Positions 63,267-64,000 of a stretch of DNA of 64,000 bases are shown piece by piece. Origin of the DNA: Candidatus Aminicenantes bacterium UBA6072 (GTDB lineage Bacteria > Acidobacteriota > Aminicenantia > UBA2199); assembly GCA_002436105.1 (NCBI GenBank), contig DIXU01000004.1:77683-141682 (forward strand), given 5' to 3'. The notes beneath the pieces are model-generated. The model was given only the letters and a program-made list of their open reading frames with translations. It was not told the DNA's origin and made no database searches. A program made the translations under genes and the position numbers. Numbering within the stretch: position 1 is the first letter of the stretch; each line of letters opens with the position of its first letter.

Positions 63267-63904
63267 CTGGAATCCTGTTTTAATTTCCCTTTGATATCGG
63301 GCATTTTCTCCAGCGCAAGAAAAATCTCCCGGCAGATCCAGGCATCGGTCGCCGCGTAAGCGACCTGGGCCGGCGCCAGCTGCGGGCGTTCCCAGTTGGA
63401 GCACTGCGCCCCCTTGGAGATGCGGACGCCCAGGACATGGGCGGCCAGGGTGCGCACGCCGCTGGCCTTGATCCCCTTCCGGCCCGCCAGCTTGCCGAGC
63501 TCGACGAAGCCGGCGGCGGCGAAAGGCATGAGCTCGTGCAGATGGGTGATGTCGCCGGCGATCGCCACCCCCGCCTTGATCACCCTGTTGTCGGCGAAGA
63601 GCTCTCCGAGCGGGGCCAGGTCCCCGATCTTTTTCAGCTGCACCAGGAAGACGGCGTCCCGCGCGGCCAGCTGCGCCAATGCCGGGGTGAAATGATCGCC
63701 GCTGCGGAAAGTGGGCCTGACCTCGATGTCGAAGCCCAGCAGCCGCTCGCGGCGCAGGCCGGGGATGACGGCGCGCAGGCGCTCGTCGCTGTCGACGATC
63801 TCGACCGGCCCCTCCCACTTTTTCAGCGGCAGCAGGTTGATGTCGGACTTGGTGAGAATGGCCGTTTGTTGCGCCGGAGAGGTGGATTCAGCTTGGTGTT
63901 TCAT
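63218..63904 (-). CDS. DEDDy-type 3'-5' exonuclease (RNase D/WRN-like)
   Basis: A 228-residue exonuclease domain protein with 'GFDIEVRP' (Asp, Glu), 'GVAIAGDITHL' (Asp) and 'YAATDAW' (Tyr, Asp), the complete DEDDy set. No HRDC domain, so it resembles small WRN-exonuclease-like proteins. The last 19 residues (Ser-Val-Ser-Val-Ser-Asp-Ser-Val-Ser, then to Cys) are encoded by hexamer arrays, and the stop itself lies in an array. The real fold probably ends near 'KGKLKQDS'. The transcript appears leaderless. Confidence 0.93.
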   Translation of the reverse strand: MKHQAESTSPAQQTAILTKSDINLLPLKKWEGPVEIVDSDERLRAVIPGLRRERLLGFDIEVRPTFRSGDHFTPALAQLAARDAVFLVQLKKIGDLAPLGELFADNRVIKAGVAIAGDITHLHELMPFAAAGFVELGKLAGRKGIKASGVRTLAAHVLGVRISKGAQCSNWERPQLAPAQVAYAATDAWICREIFLALEKMPDIKGKLKQDSSVSVSDSVSKAMQDKC

Positions 63905-63913
63905 GAAGAGGTC

Positions 63914-63919
63914 ATTGTA
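63914..63919 (-). promoter_or_regulatory. Extended -10 box of the exonuclease gene
   Basis: TACAAT on the minus strand preceded by TGTGC, ending 9 nt before the ATG at 63904. No -35 and no ribosome binding site are visible. Confidence 0.5.
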
Positions 63920-63935
63920 GCACAGGATCCCCGGC

Positions 63936-63998
63936 AGCGCTACGTACGCGTCGCTATGCCGAGGTCTTCTGAGGCATCTAGCGACGCCACCTAGCGCT
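63936..63998. repeat. Long imperfect hairpin at the window end
   Basis: The left arm 63936-63960 (AGCGCTA...GTCGCTA-TGCC) pairs with the right arm 63973-63998 (GGCAT-CTAGCGAC...TAGCGCT), with a central mismatch block and a 12-nt loop. It may continue past the window. Confidence 0.6.
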
Positions 63999-64000
63999 TG

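Overview
This is a high-GC Gram-negative chromosomal window with tightly packed, mostly housekeeping genes. It contains outer-membrane machinery (RND/TolC efflux, MCE lipid transport, lytic transglycosylases, lipoproteins). One protein resembles the 'VWFA-related Acidobacterial domain' family. I infer the Acidobacteriota or a close relative such as the candidate phylum Aminicenantes, with moderate confidence and from gene content only. There is no rRNA, CRISPR array, transposase or prophage.

Layout. 1-8363: the tail of a TPR/beta-barrel protein, a VWFA-like lipoprotein-sized secreted protein, uvrB with an upstream unknown gene, and the DNA glycosylase gene tag. 8501-14738: a TetR-controlled TolC/MFP/RND efflux operon with a clear promoter, operator and terminator. 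14745-15327: repeat-rich spacer with tRNA-Leu. 15328-25894: a long plus-strand run of lipoprotein, ispE, tRNA-Gln (inside the ispE frame), prs, rplY, pth, rpsF, rpsR, rplI, dnaB, mlaE, mlaF, mlaD and radA. 25920-30736: a PIN/TRAM protein, ispF, der, parA and parB.

31067-54988 is almost entirely minus strand. Read in transcription order it gives phoH-pgpH-ybeY-corC-era. A second run is histidine kinase-ppiD-OPT transporter-M24 peptidase-lipA-phosphoesterase-GAF-like protein-slt-esterase. A third is ddl-ruvX-mltG-pgeF-two MacB-type permeases. 55012-63904, also minus strand, holds metF-metH-DASS transporter, an RNA uracil methyltransferase, a HAD phosphatase and a DEDDy exonuclease. Many neighbours overlap by 4 bp (ATGA), so translational coupling is the rule.

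The most unusual feature is in the spacers. Nearly every non-operonic gap holds short degenerate tandem arrays of a 6-, 7- or 8-bp word, usually four or five copies. The word differs from spacer to spacer, and arrays often lie as inverted pairs. Some run into gene ends: the C-termini of IspF and of the exonuclease are encoded by the same hexamer array. Two arrays far apart share an identical 15-bp core in opposite orientation. Other oddities are a tRNA-Gln gene read in frame as the end of ispE, a peptidyl-tRNA hydrolase gene with an apparent ATT start, a duplicated uvrB tail on both sides of the VWFA-like gene, and several apparently leaderless promoters.
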